From: Alphaproteobacteria bacterium
GTDB lineage: Bacteria; Pseudomonadota; Alphaproteobacteria; Thalassobaculales; Thalassobaculaceae
Reading direction: 5' to 3'
Length of the DNA: 64,000 nucleotides
Assembly: GCA_024742605.1 (NCBI GenBank)
Contig: JANSYC010000001.1
Coordinates: 124,001-188,000, forward strand
Numbering within the stretch: position 1 is the stretch's first letter; the number at the start of each line of letters is the position of its first letter. Shown piece after piece: positions 17,396 through 25,280 of this stretch. Below the pieces are notes generated by a model. The model did no database searches and was not told where the DNA came from. It was given only the letters and a program-made list of their open reading frames with translations. Both the position numbers and the translations under genes were made by a program.

Positions 17396-17817
17396 GCGAG
17401 ACCACGCCCTTCAATGCCGCGGACCTGCAGAAGATGTTCGACGCCTCCCCGTTCATCTCGGCGCTCGGGCTGGAAGTCCTCTCAGTCAAGGCCGACACCC
17501 TGGAGGTCGAGGTCCGGATGCCGATGCGCCCGAACCTGGAACGCTTGCCCGACAGCAATCAGTTCCACGGCGGCCCAATCGCTTCGCTGATCGACACGAC
17601 GGGAGATTTCGCGGTCGGACTGGCGGTCGGAGGCGGCGTGCCGACGATTGATCTGCGCATCGACTATCTGCGTCCCGGCTTCGGGCCCTATCTGACCGCA
17701 CGCGCCACCGCCCGCCGGGTCGGAAAGACCATCGGGATTGCGGATGTCGACGTGTTCGGGGCCGATGGAAAACTGGTTGCCATCGGACGCGGCTGCTACA
17801 GCGCCAAACGGGGATAG
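17392..17817 (+). CDS. PaaI-family hotdog acyl-CoA thioesterase
   Basis: This 141-residue hotdog-fold protein hydrolyses acyl- or aryl-CoA. The family signature FHGGPIASLIDTTGDFAVG (residues about 57-75) supplies the HGG loop and catalytic Asp region, and a second strand set PTIDLRIDYLRPG follows. The start is a GTG that overlaps the RidA stop (GTGA), with GGGAGAGAG upstream. Paired with the acyl-CoA synthetase two genes before, it could release CoA from dead-end thioesters in the same pathway. Confidence 0.87.
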   Translation: MSETTPFNAADLQKMFDASPFISALGLEVLSVKADTLEVEVRMPMRPNLERLPDSNQFHGGPIASLIDTTGDFAVGLAVGGGVPTIDLRIDYLRPGFGPYLTARATARRVGKTIGIADVDVFGADGKLVAIGRGCYSAKRG

Positions 17818-17868
17818 GGCGGACCCGCTCAGCTTAACCACCTGTGCGGATTTCAGGGACCGCTTCTG

Positions 17869-18126
17869 ACGGCCGATCCGTCTGTAAAATGGTGCAAGGT
17901 GTCGGCGGATATCAGGGAGATCGAACGACCTGTCGATAGCCCGCAGCAGGTGAACATCCGGCACACGCCGTTCCAGGTTGAAACCGAAGAAAAGCTCTTC
18001 CTGCGCTGCCGTTCGCTCGCCCATTATCGGCTCGTCCGCGTCGCGCGCCGGCCCACCGGGATGAAGGCGACCACAGCGGCCGACAAAGCTCTTGCCGCTG
18101 CCATATTCACATGCCTCACACATCAA
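17869..18126 (-). pseudogene. YchJ (SEC-C) N-terminus fused to a transposase N-terminal remnant
   Basis: Read on the minus strand, the first 34 codons (18126 to 18025) encode a SEC-C zinc-binding N-terminus of the YchJ/UPF0225 type (CEYGSGKSFVGRCGRLHPGG), with one Cys changed to Tyr. The next about 52 codons (to 17869) switch without a stop to a segment matching the N-terminus of IS1182/IS5-like transposases (LERRVPDVHLLRAIDR, then HLAPFYRRIGR). No DDE catalytic domain follows. The frame runs on into the thioesterase gene on the opposite strand. This is a dead junction left by insertion and deletion, not a functional gene. It marks the left edge of the accessory island. Confidence 0.65.
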
Positions 18127-18244
18127 CCGGTCCCCCCAAAAAGATCATCGCAAGCGCAAGACTGATTGTCGTCACATCCGGGTCCCGCGACAGAATGCTC
18201 GGACAGCTCCGACTGGGATTCGCCTGGTGGCCGGTTGGCAGTTG

Positions 18245-19510
18245 TCAGCGCAATGCTGCGTTCACCGCCCGCACCAAGGCAACCGGGTCCGAATAGCGGT
18301 CGCGCTCGACTGTCAGCGACCGTGCCAGGCGCAACGCAATCCGTTCACGCCCGGCGCGCAAGTCCGGGTCGGCGATCGCTTCGAAATCGGCAACATGCGA
18401 AATGCCAACCAGGCGGCGGATCATCTTTGAACCGGCGAAGCCGACCGCATCGCGCCAGACATGATCGAGAAACCGCGAGAGCGCCGCCGTGACCGGCGCA
18501 CGCTCGGGAAACAACGCCGCCGGGAATTGACCGCCCCCGGTCTCCCTCTCGGCAAGGTCCAGGAAGCCCGCAACGAACCGCTCCCATAGCGCTGGGATCG
18601 CCTGTTCCAGCCAGTCGGTAACCGGGCGCCGGTCCTCGCTCCGCTCTTCCGCGTGACCCGCCTGGCTAATCCAGGCCAGCAACAAGTTGCCGATCAACGC
18701 GCCGATGTCGAAACCCATCGGCCCGTACAGCGCCCACTCGAAATCGATCGCCCGGATGTCGGATTCGGTCACCATGAACGACCCTGTGTGAAGGTCCCCG
18801 TGGATCAGGCTTTCGGTCGCCGTTCGGAATCGCCACTTCAATTCGGCGGCGGCGAGCTTGGCCTCGGTGTCGCCGTGCAGGGCGCGAACGTCGTCATCGA
18901 GTTGTGGACTGGTCCACCTGTTAAGCGGACCCGCATCATACGGCCCGGTGAAGACGACATCCTCTGTTGTGGCACAAAGATGGGCGTTTCCGGCGAAGCG
19001 GGCGAGTAGCGCCTTCTTGGTCTCGGTGTCGAGAGCGAAGTCGGATCCGCGATACAGGCTGAGAGCCAGGAAGTCGCCGACCTGGTCTGCCAGCTTCGGA
19101 TACACCCGGCCGGCGACCAACCCCTCGCGCAGCACGATGTGCGGTTTCAGCAACTCCAACACCGCCAGACCGAGCGCCGGCACGTAGGCCAGAACCTGCG
19201 GCACTCGACCCGGGGCGAACGCCGCCGTTTGGCGCAGGGCGGCCACCTCGAAGTCGATCCGCGAAATCGGGAACTTCCAGTCCTCGACCACACGAATCCA
19301 GGGCAACGCCTGCTTGGCGGCCACCCCGCCGGACGGGCCCTCGACCAGAAAGACCCGGTTCATATTGCCGTCGCTGACCTCGCGCACTGACCAGTCGCCC
19401 GGCACGCCGCCCAGTACGGCAACCAGCTTCGGAATCTCGGCCAAGACCGCCGCCACCGTCTCGCTCTCCAGAACCCGATATCCGTCGGGGATCGGGAAAT
19501 CCATTGCCAC
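18245..19510 (-). CDS. mtnK: S-methyl-5-thioribose kinase-type protein
   Basis: This protein of about 421 residues matches MtnK, which phosphorylates methylthioribose in methionine salvage. Kinase features are VREVSDGNMNRVFLVEG in the N-lobe, a Lys in VAAKQALPW, the catalytic loop LIHGDLHTGSFMV, and the metal-binding AIDFEWALYGPMGFDIG. The best start is a GTG at 19510 behind AGAGGAG; an ATG at 19504 is the alternative. MtnA normally accompanies mtnK but none is seen. It is divergent from two arsenosugar-type glycosyltransferase genes, so it could phosphorylate an unusual ribose derivative there instead. That alternative role is inference. Confidence 0.82.
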   Translation of the reverse strand: MAMDFPIPDGYRVLESETVAAVLAEIPKLVAVLGGVPGDWSVREVSDGNMNRVFLVEGPSGGVAAKQALPWIRVVEDWKFPISRIDFEVAALRQTAAFAPGRVPQVLAYVPALGLAVLELLKPHIVLREGLVAGRVYPKLADQVGDFLALSLYRGSDFALDTETKKALLARFAGNAHLCATTEDVVFTGPYDAGPLNRWTSPQLDDDVRALHGDTEAKLAAAELKWRFRTATESLIHGDLHTGSFMVTESDIRAIDFEWALYGPMGFDIGALIGNLLLAWISQAGHAEERSEDRRPVTDWLEQAIPALWERFVAGFLDLAERETGGGQFPAALFPERAPVTAALSRFLDHVWRDAVGFAGSKMIRRLVGISHVADFEAIADPDLRAGRERIALRLARSLTVERDRYSDPVALVRAVNAALR

Positions 19511-19610
19511 CTGTTTTACTCCTCTGAGCTCTTTCAAGCGCGCGCTTATCCGGCTATGCCAACGCCTGACCGCTCATAGGCTCGCCCCAACCGAATACCG
19601 AGACAAGACG

Positions 19611-20324
19611 TTGGCTCCTCCCGCTCTCTCAGTCGTGATCCCGACCCGCAACGCCGCCACGAGGCTGCCGGCATGCTTGGCCGCGGTGGCCGGAGGTGTC
19701 GGGCATTTCTCAGCGATAGAGATCGTGATCGCCGACTGCGAGTCCGACGACGCCACCGTCGCCATCGCGCGCGCTGCCGGGGCGAAGGTCGTACAGGCCG
19801 CGATAGGTCGTGGGCGGCAGCTCAGGGCGGCAGTTGCCGCCAGTCGCGGCGCGTGGCTGCTCGCGCTGCATGCCGACACTGTGCTCGGCGCCGGCTGGGG
19901 GGCGGCCGCTGCCGAATTCACCGTTGACCCGTCCAACCGGGCTCGCGCGGGCTATGGGCGTCTGGTCTTCGACGATCCTTCGCCCTGGGCTCGACGCATC
20001 GCGTCGGCGGCCGCGTGGCGGTCCCGCCGGCTCGGTCTGCCGTATGGCGACCAGGGTCTGCTGCTGGCGCGCGACTTCTACCAGCAGGTGGGCGGCTATC
20101 CGGACTGGCGGCTGATGGAAGATGTCGCGCTTGCCGACCGGATTGGCCGGCGCCGATTGGTCGCCCTGGATTTCGACGCGGTCACCTCGGCCGATCGCTA
20201 TCGGCACGAAGGCTGGTTGCGCCGACCGCTGCGAAATCTAACGTGCCTTACTCTGTACCGGCTGGGCATGGATCCCGACCGTATCTTGAGGCTCTACGAA
20301 GGCGGAGCACGTTCCCGACGATGA
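19611..20324 (+). CDS. TIGR04283-like glycosyltransferase (arsenosugar-biosynthesis type, GT2)
   Basis: This GT-A fold family 2 glycosyltransferase of about 237 residues opens with LSVVIPTRNAATRLPACLA and continues with EIVIADCESDDATVAIARAAGAKVV. A DAD-like nucleotide-sugar motif is replaced by HADTVLG, as in the TIGR04283 group, and YGDQGLLLARDFYQQVGGYPD followed by MEDVALADRI is the acceptor region. No ATG lies near the start of homology, so I use the TTG at 19611; a start slightly upstream is possible. Its stop overlaps the next gene (ATGA). In other genomes this family accompanies the TIGR04282 protein and arsenosugar radical-SAM enzymes. Confidence 0.8.
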   Translation: MAPPALSVVIPTRNAATRLPACLAAVAGGVGHFSAIEIVIADCESDDATVAIARAAGAKVVQAAIGRGRQLRAAVAASRGAWLLALHADTVLGAGWGAAAAEFTVDPSNRARAGYGRLVFDDPSPWARRIASAAAWRSRRLGLPYGDQGLLLARDFYQQVGGYPDWRLMEDVALADRIGRRRLVALDFDAVTSADRYRHEGWLRRPLRNLTCLTLYRLGMDPDRILRLYEGGARSRR

Positions 20325-21445
20325 CCCCGTTCGCAGATTCCACTCTGGTCATCTTCACCCGTGCGCCAGTCCTGGGGACGGTGAAGACACGGCTGGCCAG
20401 GAGCATCGGCGACGCCGCCGCCTTGGCGCTGCACAAGTCCTGCCTCGCCCGCGCCGTGGCGCTCGCAGCAGGAGAGCCGCGCTGGGCCGGCTGCCTCGCC
20501 GTGGCACCCGACACGGCGGTTGCTGGACCGGACGGCGAGTCGCCCACGTGGGCCGGTGGCCTGCCAGTGTTTCCGCAGGGAGAAGGAGACCTCGGAGCGC
20601 GCATGATGCGGGTGCTGACCCGGGCCACCCCTACTGCGCCGGTCGTGCTGATGGGGAGTGACATCCCCGCGGCCACGCCAGAGCACATCTCCCGCGCCTT
20701 CGCGTCTCTCCGCGATGCCAAGCTGGTGTTCGGACCAAGCGAGGATGGCGGCTTCTGGCTGGTCGGCGCATCGGCGCCGCCGTCGCCGGACCTGTTCTCC
20801 GACATCCGCTGGTCGAGCGTGCATGCGCTGTCCGACGTCACGGAGCGATTGGCGCGCGACGCCTGGCGGGCGGTGGACACACTCTGGGACGTCGACGAGC
20901 CGGATGATCTTTCCCGATATTTGGCAATGGCTGAGCTCAGTACGGTCATCGACGATTTCAGGGCGCCGCCGATGGCGAGCGTCGGCACCGAGTGGAAACT
21001 GGTCGCCGATAGCGTCATGGGTGGGCGGTCGACCGGCAGCATGACGCGCGAGACCCTGGGCGGCCGTCCGGTGCTGCGCTTGCGGGGCACGGTCAGCCTC
21101 GAGAACAACGGTGGCTTCGTGCAGGCCGCGCTCGACCTCGCGCCAGATGGCACGACGGTCGACGCCGCGGGCTTCCAAGGCATCGAGATCGATGTCGCCG
21201 GCAACGGCGAGTTCTACGGCCTGCACCTGCGCACCGCCGACGTTACCCGGCCGTGGCAGTCCTACCGCCAGGGCTTCGTCGCCACTGACCTGCTCCGCAC
21301 CGTGCGCCTTCCCTTCGACGGGTTCGAGACGCACCGCATCGACCTGCCCCTGGACCTCACCCGCCTGCGCCGGATCGGCCTGGTCGCTATCGGCCGCGCC
21401 TTTGAGGCCGACCTCTCGATCGCGGGGATCCGGTTCTACCGGTGA
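20321..21445 (+). CDS. Fusion: TIGR04282-like glycosyltransferase + CIA30 (complex I intermediate-associated protein 30) domain
   Basis: This 374-residue protein joins two families. Residues 1-205 are a TIGR04282-type GT-A protein (FTRAPVLGTVKTRLARSIG, MGSDIPAATPEH, GPSEDGGFWLVG). Residues about 206-374 are a CIA30-like beta-sandwich (WKLVADSVMGGRSTGSM, LENNGGFVQAALDL, GIEIDVAGNGEFYGLHLRT and a final IAGIRFYR), a fold that assists complex I assembly in mitochondria and has uncharacterised bacterial relatives. Start and previous stop share ATGA. The reading frame is continuous across the join, with the linker at MAELSTVIDDFRAP. The fusion suggests the CIA30 unit binds the same sugar product or carrier, which is inference. 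Confidence 0.82.
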   Translation: MTPFADSTLVIFTRAPVLGTVKTRLARSIGDAAALALHKSCLARAVALAAGEPRWAGCLAVAPDTAVAGPDGESPTWAGGLPVFPQGEGDLGARMMRVLTRATPTAPVVLMGSDIPAATPEHISRAFASLRDAKLVFGPSEDGGFWLVGASAPPSPDLFSDIRWSSVHALSDVTERLARDAWRAVDTLWDVDEPDDLSRYLAMAELSTVIDDFRAPPMASVGTEWKLVADSVMGGRSTGSMTRETLGGRPVLRLRGTVSLENNGGFVQAALDLAPDGTTVDAAGFQGIEIDVAGNGEFYGLHLRTADVTRPWQSYRQGFVATDLLRTVRLPFDGFETHRIDLPLDLTRLRRIGLVAIGRAFEADLSIAGIRFYR

Positions 21446-22005
21446 CATGCGTCATCTTGGGCCGTCTCGCCGTCGCCAACGACCGCCATCGGTCCCGCAG
21501 CGGATCCTGGAGCGGAGCCTGGAGCTGAAAGATCGATCCGGATGTGTCCGCGGGCACCATCACATGGACTCAAGGCAGAGGTCAGGCAAGATCATTAACC
21601 TTGACATGTAAAGCCGATCTCACACGTCCGCTTGCACTATCCGCCGCCGATCGTCCAGCGTCACCTGATCTCCCGACAAACCCTTCGAACCTTGCGCGGC
21701 GAGGCCTTCTCTCATTGGGAAGCCGCGGTGCAGGCAGCGTGATCCCACATCAGGACCTGGGCTTCGAGCGTCCGGGGCCGCCGCTTTTTCAATCGGCAAG
21801 AAGGCGCGGGGTATACGAGCCTTGGATTGGAAAACCTGCTGAAGATCAGCATATCACAACCAAAGACGGTTCAGTCCGCGAGCCGATTCGCTTGATCAAA
21901 CGGAAACCAGATCGCCCAGAGAACGCCAGTTCACTCCTTCTATGGCGTAGAAATATGGCAACGGTGGAGGATGGATTTCACGCTCCGCTGTTCTATTTCC
22001 GTGTC
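21446..22005 (+). other. 560-bp stretch without a recognised gene inside the accessory island
   Basis: No reading frame here shows a family signature on either strand. The plus frame that runs into the DCC gene is open from 21544 but its translation is low-quality and Arg/Pro-rich before residue 150. A short minus-strand frame beginning near 21720 (MREGLAAQG) is also unrecognised. A TTGACA hexamer occurs at 21601 but no matching -10 was found. The stretch looks like degenerate or scrambled DNA between acquired modules. Confidence 0.4.
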
Positions 22006-22410
22006 ATGGAAAACAGTCCCAAAACCTCAGTTCTCTTCAACGCCACCTGTCCGGTCTGTCGCTTCGAGATACAGCACTACGCGCGATATGCAGTTGCAAA
22101 CGACCTGCCGATCCGGTTCGACGATCTGAACTCCGACGCACGGGACCAATGGGGGTTGGATGCTGATACTGCCGCTCGGCGCCTTTATGTGCTGCATGAG
22201 GGCTCGCTGACATCGGGGATTCCGGCGTTTCTCGTGCTGTGGGCACAAATGCCAAAGTATCGATGGCTGGCTAGGGTCGTAGGCTTGCCGCCGATCAGAC
22301 AGGTGGCCTGCGCGGCCTATGATTTTGTCCTGGCCCCTGCAATCTACAGGTGGCATGTGCTTCGGCTGCGCAGACAGTCGAACCGTTCCCCGTCACGAAC
22401 GAACACGTGA
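22006..22410 (+). CDS. DCC family thiol-disulfide oxidoreductase-like protein (DUF393)
   Basis: This 134-residue protein matches the DCC family, named for its DxxCxxC motif; here the motif reads FNATCPVCRFEI at residues 11-22, so Asn replaces the usual Asp but both Cys are kept. Later parts (RLYVLHEGSLTSGIPAFLVLWAQMP, then RWLARVVGLPPI and VLAPAIYRWHV) fit the family well. The ATG at 22006 has no good ribosome site; an ATG at 21956 in the same frame is possible. It lies after the glycosyltransferase pair in the island. The role is probably redox or thiol chemistry. Confidence 0.78.
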   Translation: MENSPKTSVLFNATCPVCRFEIQHYARYAVANDLPIRFDDLNSDARDQWGLDADTAARRLYVLHEGSLTSGIPAFLVLWAQMPKYRWLARVVGLPPIRQVACAAYDFVLAPAIYRWHVLRLRRQSNRSPSRTNT

Positions 22411-22591
22411 CGCAGGCAGTCGCCCTCCTCCGGCGTTATACGCGTGCAACACCGACGCCTGGCCTGTCCTTCCCACGCAGCGCGGGCGCAAGCTTGTTTC
22501 TTGTCGGCCGTTGGTGCATCGGCGTACGGGTCGAAGTCGCGTGGGACAGAGGCACCGCAATCGCCGGCGACATTTTGGCGAGGGGTTGCCG

Positions 22592-23413
22592 GTGTTGACA
22601 GACTCCCGCATGGCACGGCTGGTGACCCTGATCCGCGCTGCCCTAAGCCCGCCTGCCGGTGCGGGGCGGATCGCCCTTGCGCTAGGCTTTGGGGTGCTAT
22701 GCCATGCGCTGTTTGCGGCAGGCGTCCTTGCAATGGTCGTGGCGATGTTCTTTGGCCTTAGCGAAAGCCTTGGAACGGTTCCCTGGCCCCTGGCGGCGCT
22801 GGCCAATGCCGCGCTGATCGTGCAATTCCCGCTTGCCCATTCGGCTTTGCTGACCGGCCCCGGCGGGCGGCTGCTGGCCCGGCTGATCCCCGGCCCGCAC
22901 GGACAGACGCTGGCCACAAGCACCTATGCCATCATCGCGTCGACCCAGCTTCTGGCGCTGTTTGCCCTGTGGACGCCGTCGGGCATCGTCTGGTGGCGCG
23001 CCGAGGGGGCGGTGTTCTGGGCTGTCAGCGCCGCCTACGGCGCAAGCTGGCTGATCCTGCTAAAAGCCAGCTTTGACGCCGGGGCCGAGGTTCAGTCCGG
23101 TGCACTAGGGTGGATGTCGCTCATGGCACGCATCCGGCCGGTGTTTCCCGATATGCCGACCCAAGGGCTGTTCCGCCTCATCCGCCAGCCGATCTATGTG
23201 GCCTTCGCTCTGACGCTGTGGACCGTCCCGGTCTGGACGCCGGACCAACTGGTACTGGCCATCAGCTTTACCGCCTATTGCCTGCTTGCCCCGCGCCTGA
23301 AGGAACGCCGCTTTGCCGCCCGCTATGGCGATCGGTTTGCAACCTATCGCGAGGCCGTGCCATACGCCCTGCCCCGCCTGACATCTCCCAAGGACCAAAC
23401 CGATGCGCAATGA
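22592..23413 (+). CDS. Isoprenylcysteine carboxyl-methyltransferase-like membrane protein (MddA/NnrU-like)
   Basis: This protein of about 273 residues has five or six membrane segments and a C-terminal ICMT/PEMT signature: LIRQPIYVAFALTLW, a KERRFAARYGDRFATYREAVP stretch, and a final Pro. The nearest recognisable relatives are the MddA (methanethiol S-methyltransferase) and NnrU-like membrane methyltransferases that use SAM. The likely start is a GTG at 22592 behind AGGGGTT; an ATG at 22610 is possible. It overlaps the following UbiG-like methyltransferase by 11 bp, so the two are coupled. Codon use looks more like Rhodobacterales genes than its neighbours. Substrate unknown. Confidence 0.72.
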   Translation: MLTDSRMARLVTLIRAALSPPAGAGRIALALGFGVLCHALFAAGVLAMVVAMFFGLSESLGTVPWPLAALANAALIVQFPLAHSALLTGPGGRLLARLIPGPHGQTLATSTYAIIASTQLLALFALWTPSGIVWWRAEGAVFWAVSAAYGASWLILLKASFDAGAEVQSGALGWMSLMARIRPVFPDMPTQGLFRLIRQPIYVAFALTLWTVPVWTPDQLVLAISFTAYCLLAPRLKERRFAARYGDRFATYREAVPYALPRLTSPKDQTDAQ

Positions 23414-24137
23414 CCTGACGATCTACGACGCGGTTGCCGACCGGTGGTGGTCGGACGACATTCGCTGGGTCCGCACGCTGAAGAACCTCGTGCCTGGTCG
23501 GCTAGCTTGGTTCGACGGTCACATAGACTGGCAGGGCCGGGACGTCCTCGATCTGGGATGCGCTGGGGGATTCATGGCCGAGGCGCTCGCGCTGCGCGGG
23601 GCGAATGTGACCGGGATCGACCCCGCAGCGGATGCGATAGACGCCGCACGCGCCCATGCCCGCGAGAGCGGCCTGCGCATCGGATATGATGTGGGCGTGG
23701 GCGAAGCGCTGCCCTACGACTCCAACAGCTTTGACGCCGTGGTCTGCGTTGATGTGCTGGAGCATGTCGCCGACCTCAGAAAGGTGCTGGCCGAAGTCGC
23801 CCGTACCCTGCGCCCCGGCGGGATGTTCCTGTTCGACACCATCAACCGCAACCCGCTTGCCCGGCTGGCCACCATTACCGTGGCTGAGGATGTCCTGCGC
23901 CTGTTGCCGCGCGGCACGCATGACCCGGCGATGTTCATCAAACCCGCTGAATTGCGCGCGGCGCTGCGGGGTGCAGGGCTTCTGCCGGGTGCCATCACCG
24001 GCCTTGGGCCGCGAGGGATCAACCTCCGTGGCGATCTGACCTTCGGCCCCCTCCCGCTGACTGCCATTCTCTACATGGGGGTCGCGCACAAAGCCACTGC
24101 CCTTGCGAGTTGCCCTGACAAGGCCCCCACAGCATAA
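23403..24137 (+). CDS. SAM-dependent methyltransferase, UbiG-like
   Basis: This 244-residue cytosolic class I methyltransferase has motif I VLDLGCAGGFMAEALALRGANVTGIDPAADAI, motif II VVCVDVLEHV and LRPGGMFLFDTINRNPLARL, which together resemble UbiG-type O-methyltransferases. The N-terminus YDAVADRWWSDDIRWVRTL is also UbiG-like. A true ubiG would normally sit elsewhere as a core gene, so this copy may act on another phenol, thiol or metalloid compound. It overlaps the upstream membrane methyltransferase gene by 11 bp. Codon use and absence of close neighbours suggest transfer. Confidence 0.8.
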   Translation: MRNDLTIYDAVADRWWSDDIRWVRTLKNLVPGRLAWFDGHIDWQGRDVLDLGCAGGFMAEALALRGANVTGIDPAADAIDAARAHARESGLRIGYDVGVGEALPYDSNSFDAVVCVDVLEHVADLRKVLAEVARTLRPGGMFLFDTINRNPLARLATITVAEDVLRLLPRGTHDPAMFIKPAELRAALRGAGLLPGAITGLGPRGINLRGDLTFGPLPLTAILYMGVAHKATALASCPDKAPTA

Positions 24138-24248
24138 GGCCCAAAATCTATTGTTTTTTAGATAAAAGCGTCTATTTCTGGCCGCCTCGCAAAACAGTTT
24201 GGACAGATGACTGAATCGAAAAATGCCTAGAAGTATTGAGAAACGATA

Positions 24249-24995
24249 ATGATGAACGTCCCTCTCCCCAGCGATGAAACTGACCGACTGGCCGAGCTTG
24301 TTTGGTTTCAGATACTGGATACTGCACCGGAAAAAGGGTTCGACCGTATCACGAGAATTGCGGCACAGATCGCGCAGACGCCGATCGCCCTGGTCTCGTT
24401 GGTTGACAAGGATCGACAGTGGTTCAAATCGTCTTGTGGGCTTTTTGTATCAGAGACAGGGCGGGACGAAGCCTTCTGCTCCTACACGATCTTGGAGCGA
24501 AGCCCCGTCATCATCGAAAACGCCCTCGAAGATGATCGCTTCAAAAACAATTCCTTGGTCACAGGAGAGCCACATATCCGCGCTTATGCAGGTATACCTC
24601 TGGTGACAGAGAATGATTTTGCCCTCGGCTCCTTGTGCGTAATTGACACCCGGCCACGGAAATTCAGCGACGAGCAGATTACAGTCTTGGGAGAACTCGC
24701 CGAAACGGTCATGGATCTAATGCGCTATCGTTTGCTTCAAACAGACGTTCGGCAAAAGACCAGCATGTTCTCCTCCCAGATTAGCCATGAGATCCGCACG
24801 CCTCTTAATGCCATCATTGGATTCTCAGAGGCGTTAATGAGTGGTTCTGGCAAGGTGAGTCGGGAACGCAACAAGGAGTATCTGGAGATTATATCCAATT
24901 CTGGCCGTGAACTTGAACAAACATTAGGCAAGATGCTGGACGGTCGAACCGCAGATAGAGCGCCAACTTCTGGTCAAACAACTGGACACCAGTGA
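24249..24995 (+). CDS. Truncated GAF-domain histidine kinase (no ATPase domain)
   Basis: This 248-residue protein has an N-terminal GAF domain (about 15-165; family pieces LVSLVDKDRQWFKSSCGL, DEAFCSYTIL, AYAGIPLVTENDFALGSLCVID) and then a HisKA dimerisation helix with the phospho-acceptor in FSSQISHEIRTPLNAIIGFSEAL. The N, G1 and G2 boxes of a HATPase domain are missing: the frame ends 65 residues after the His in unrelated sequence. It could accept phosphate but not make it. The DNA is clearly less GC-rich than its neighbours, which supports recent transfer. The 285 bp after it show no gene. Confidence 0.75.
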   Translation: MMNVPLPSDETDRLAELVWFQILDTAPEKGFDRITRIAAQIAQTPIALVSLVDKDRQWFKSSCGLFVSETGRDEAFCSYTILERSPVIIENALEDDRFKNNSLVTGEPHIRAYAGIPLVTENDFALGSLCVIDTRPRKFSDEQITVLGELAETVMDLMRYRLLQTDVRQKTSMFSSQISHEIRTPLNAIIGFSEALMSGSGKVSRERNKEYLEIISNSGRELEQTLGKMLDGRTADRAPTSGQTTGHQ

Positions 24996-25280
24996 CGATC
25001 AGACTGGAAAAATGGCAGAACAATCGTGCTGAGAATTCACACCCGCCCATACGCCGACGGGAACGATTGTGGTTGGGGTGAATGGGAGCGGGATCGATCC
25101 AGTGCTTCCTCCCCGCTCACATCGCGGAACTCAACGCAGCCGTTCGGAAAACCGGCGCTGCGAGTGTGCCCTCTGGCGCTTGATCGTTGCGAAGCGAGGT
25201 GTGCCATCCCGCAAGTAGCTTGCGCATGCCTATCGAGAGCCATATTGCCGTCGGATGCCGCGCAAACCTTGGAGTGAAAC

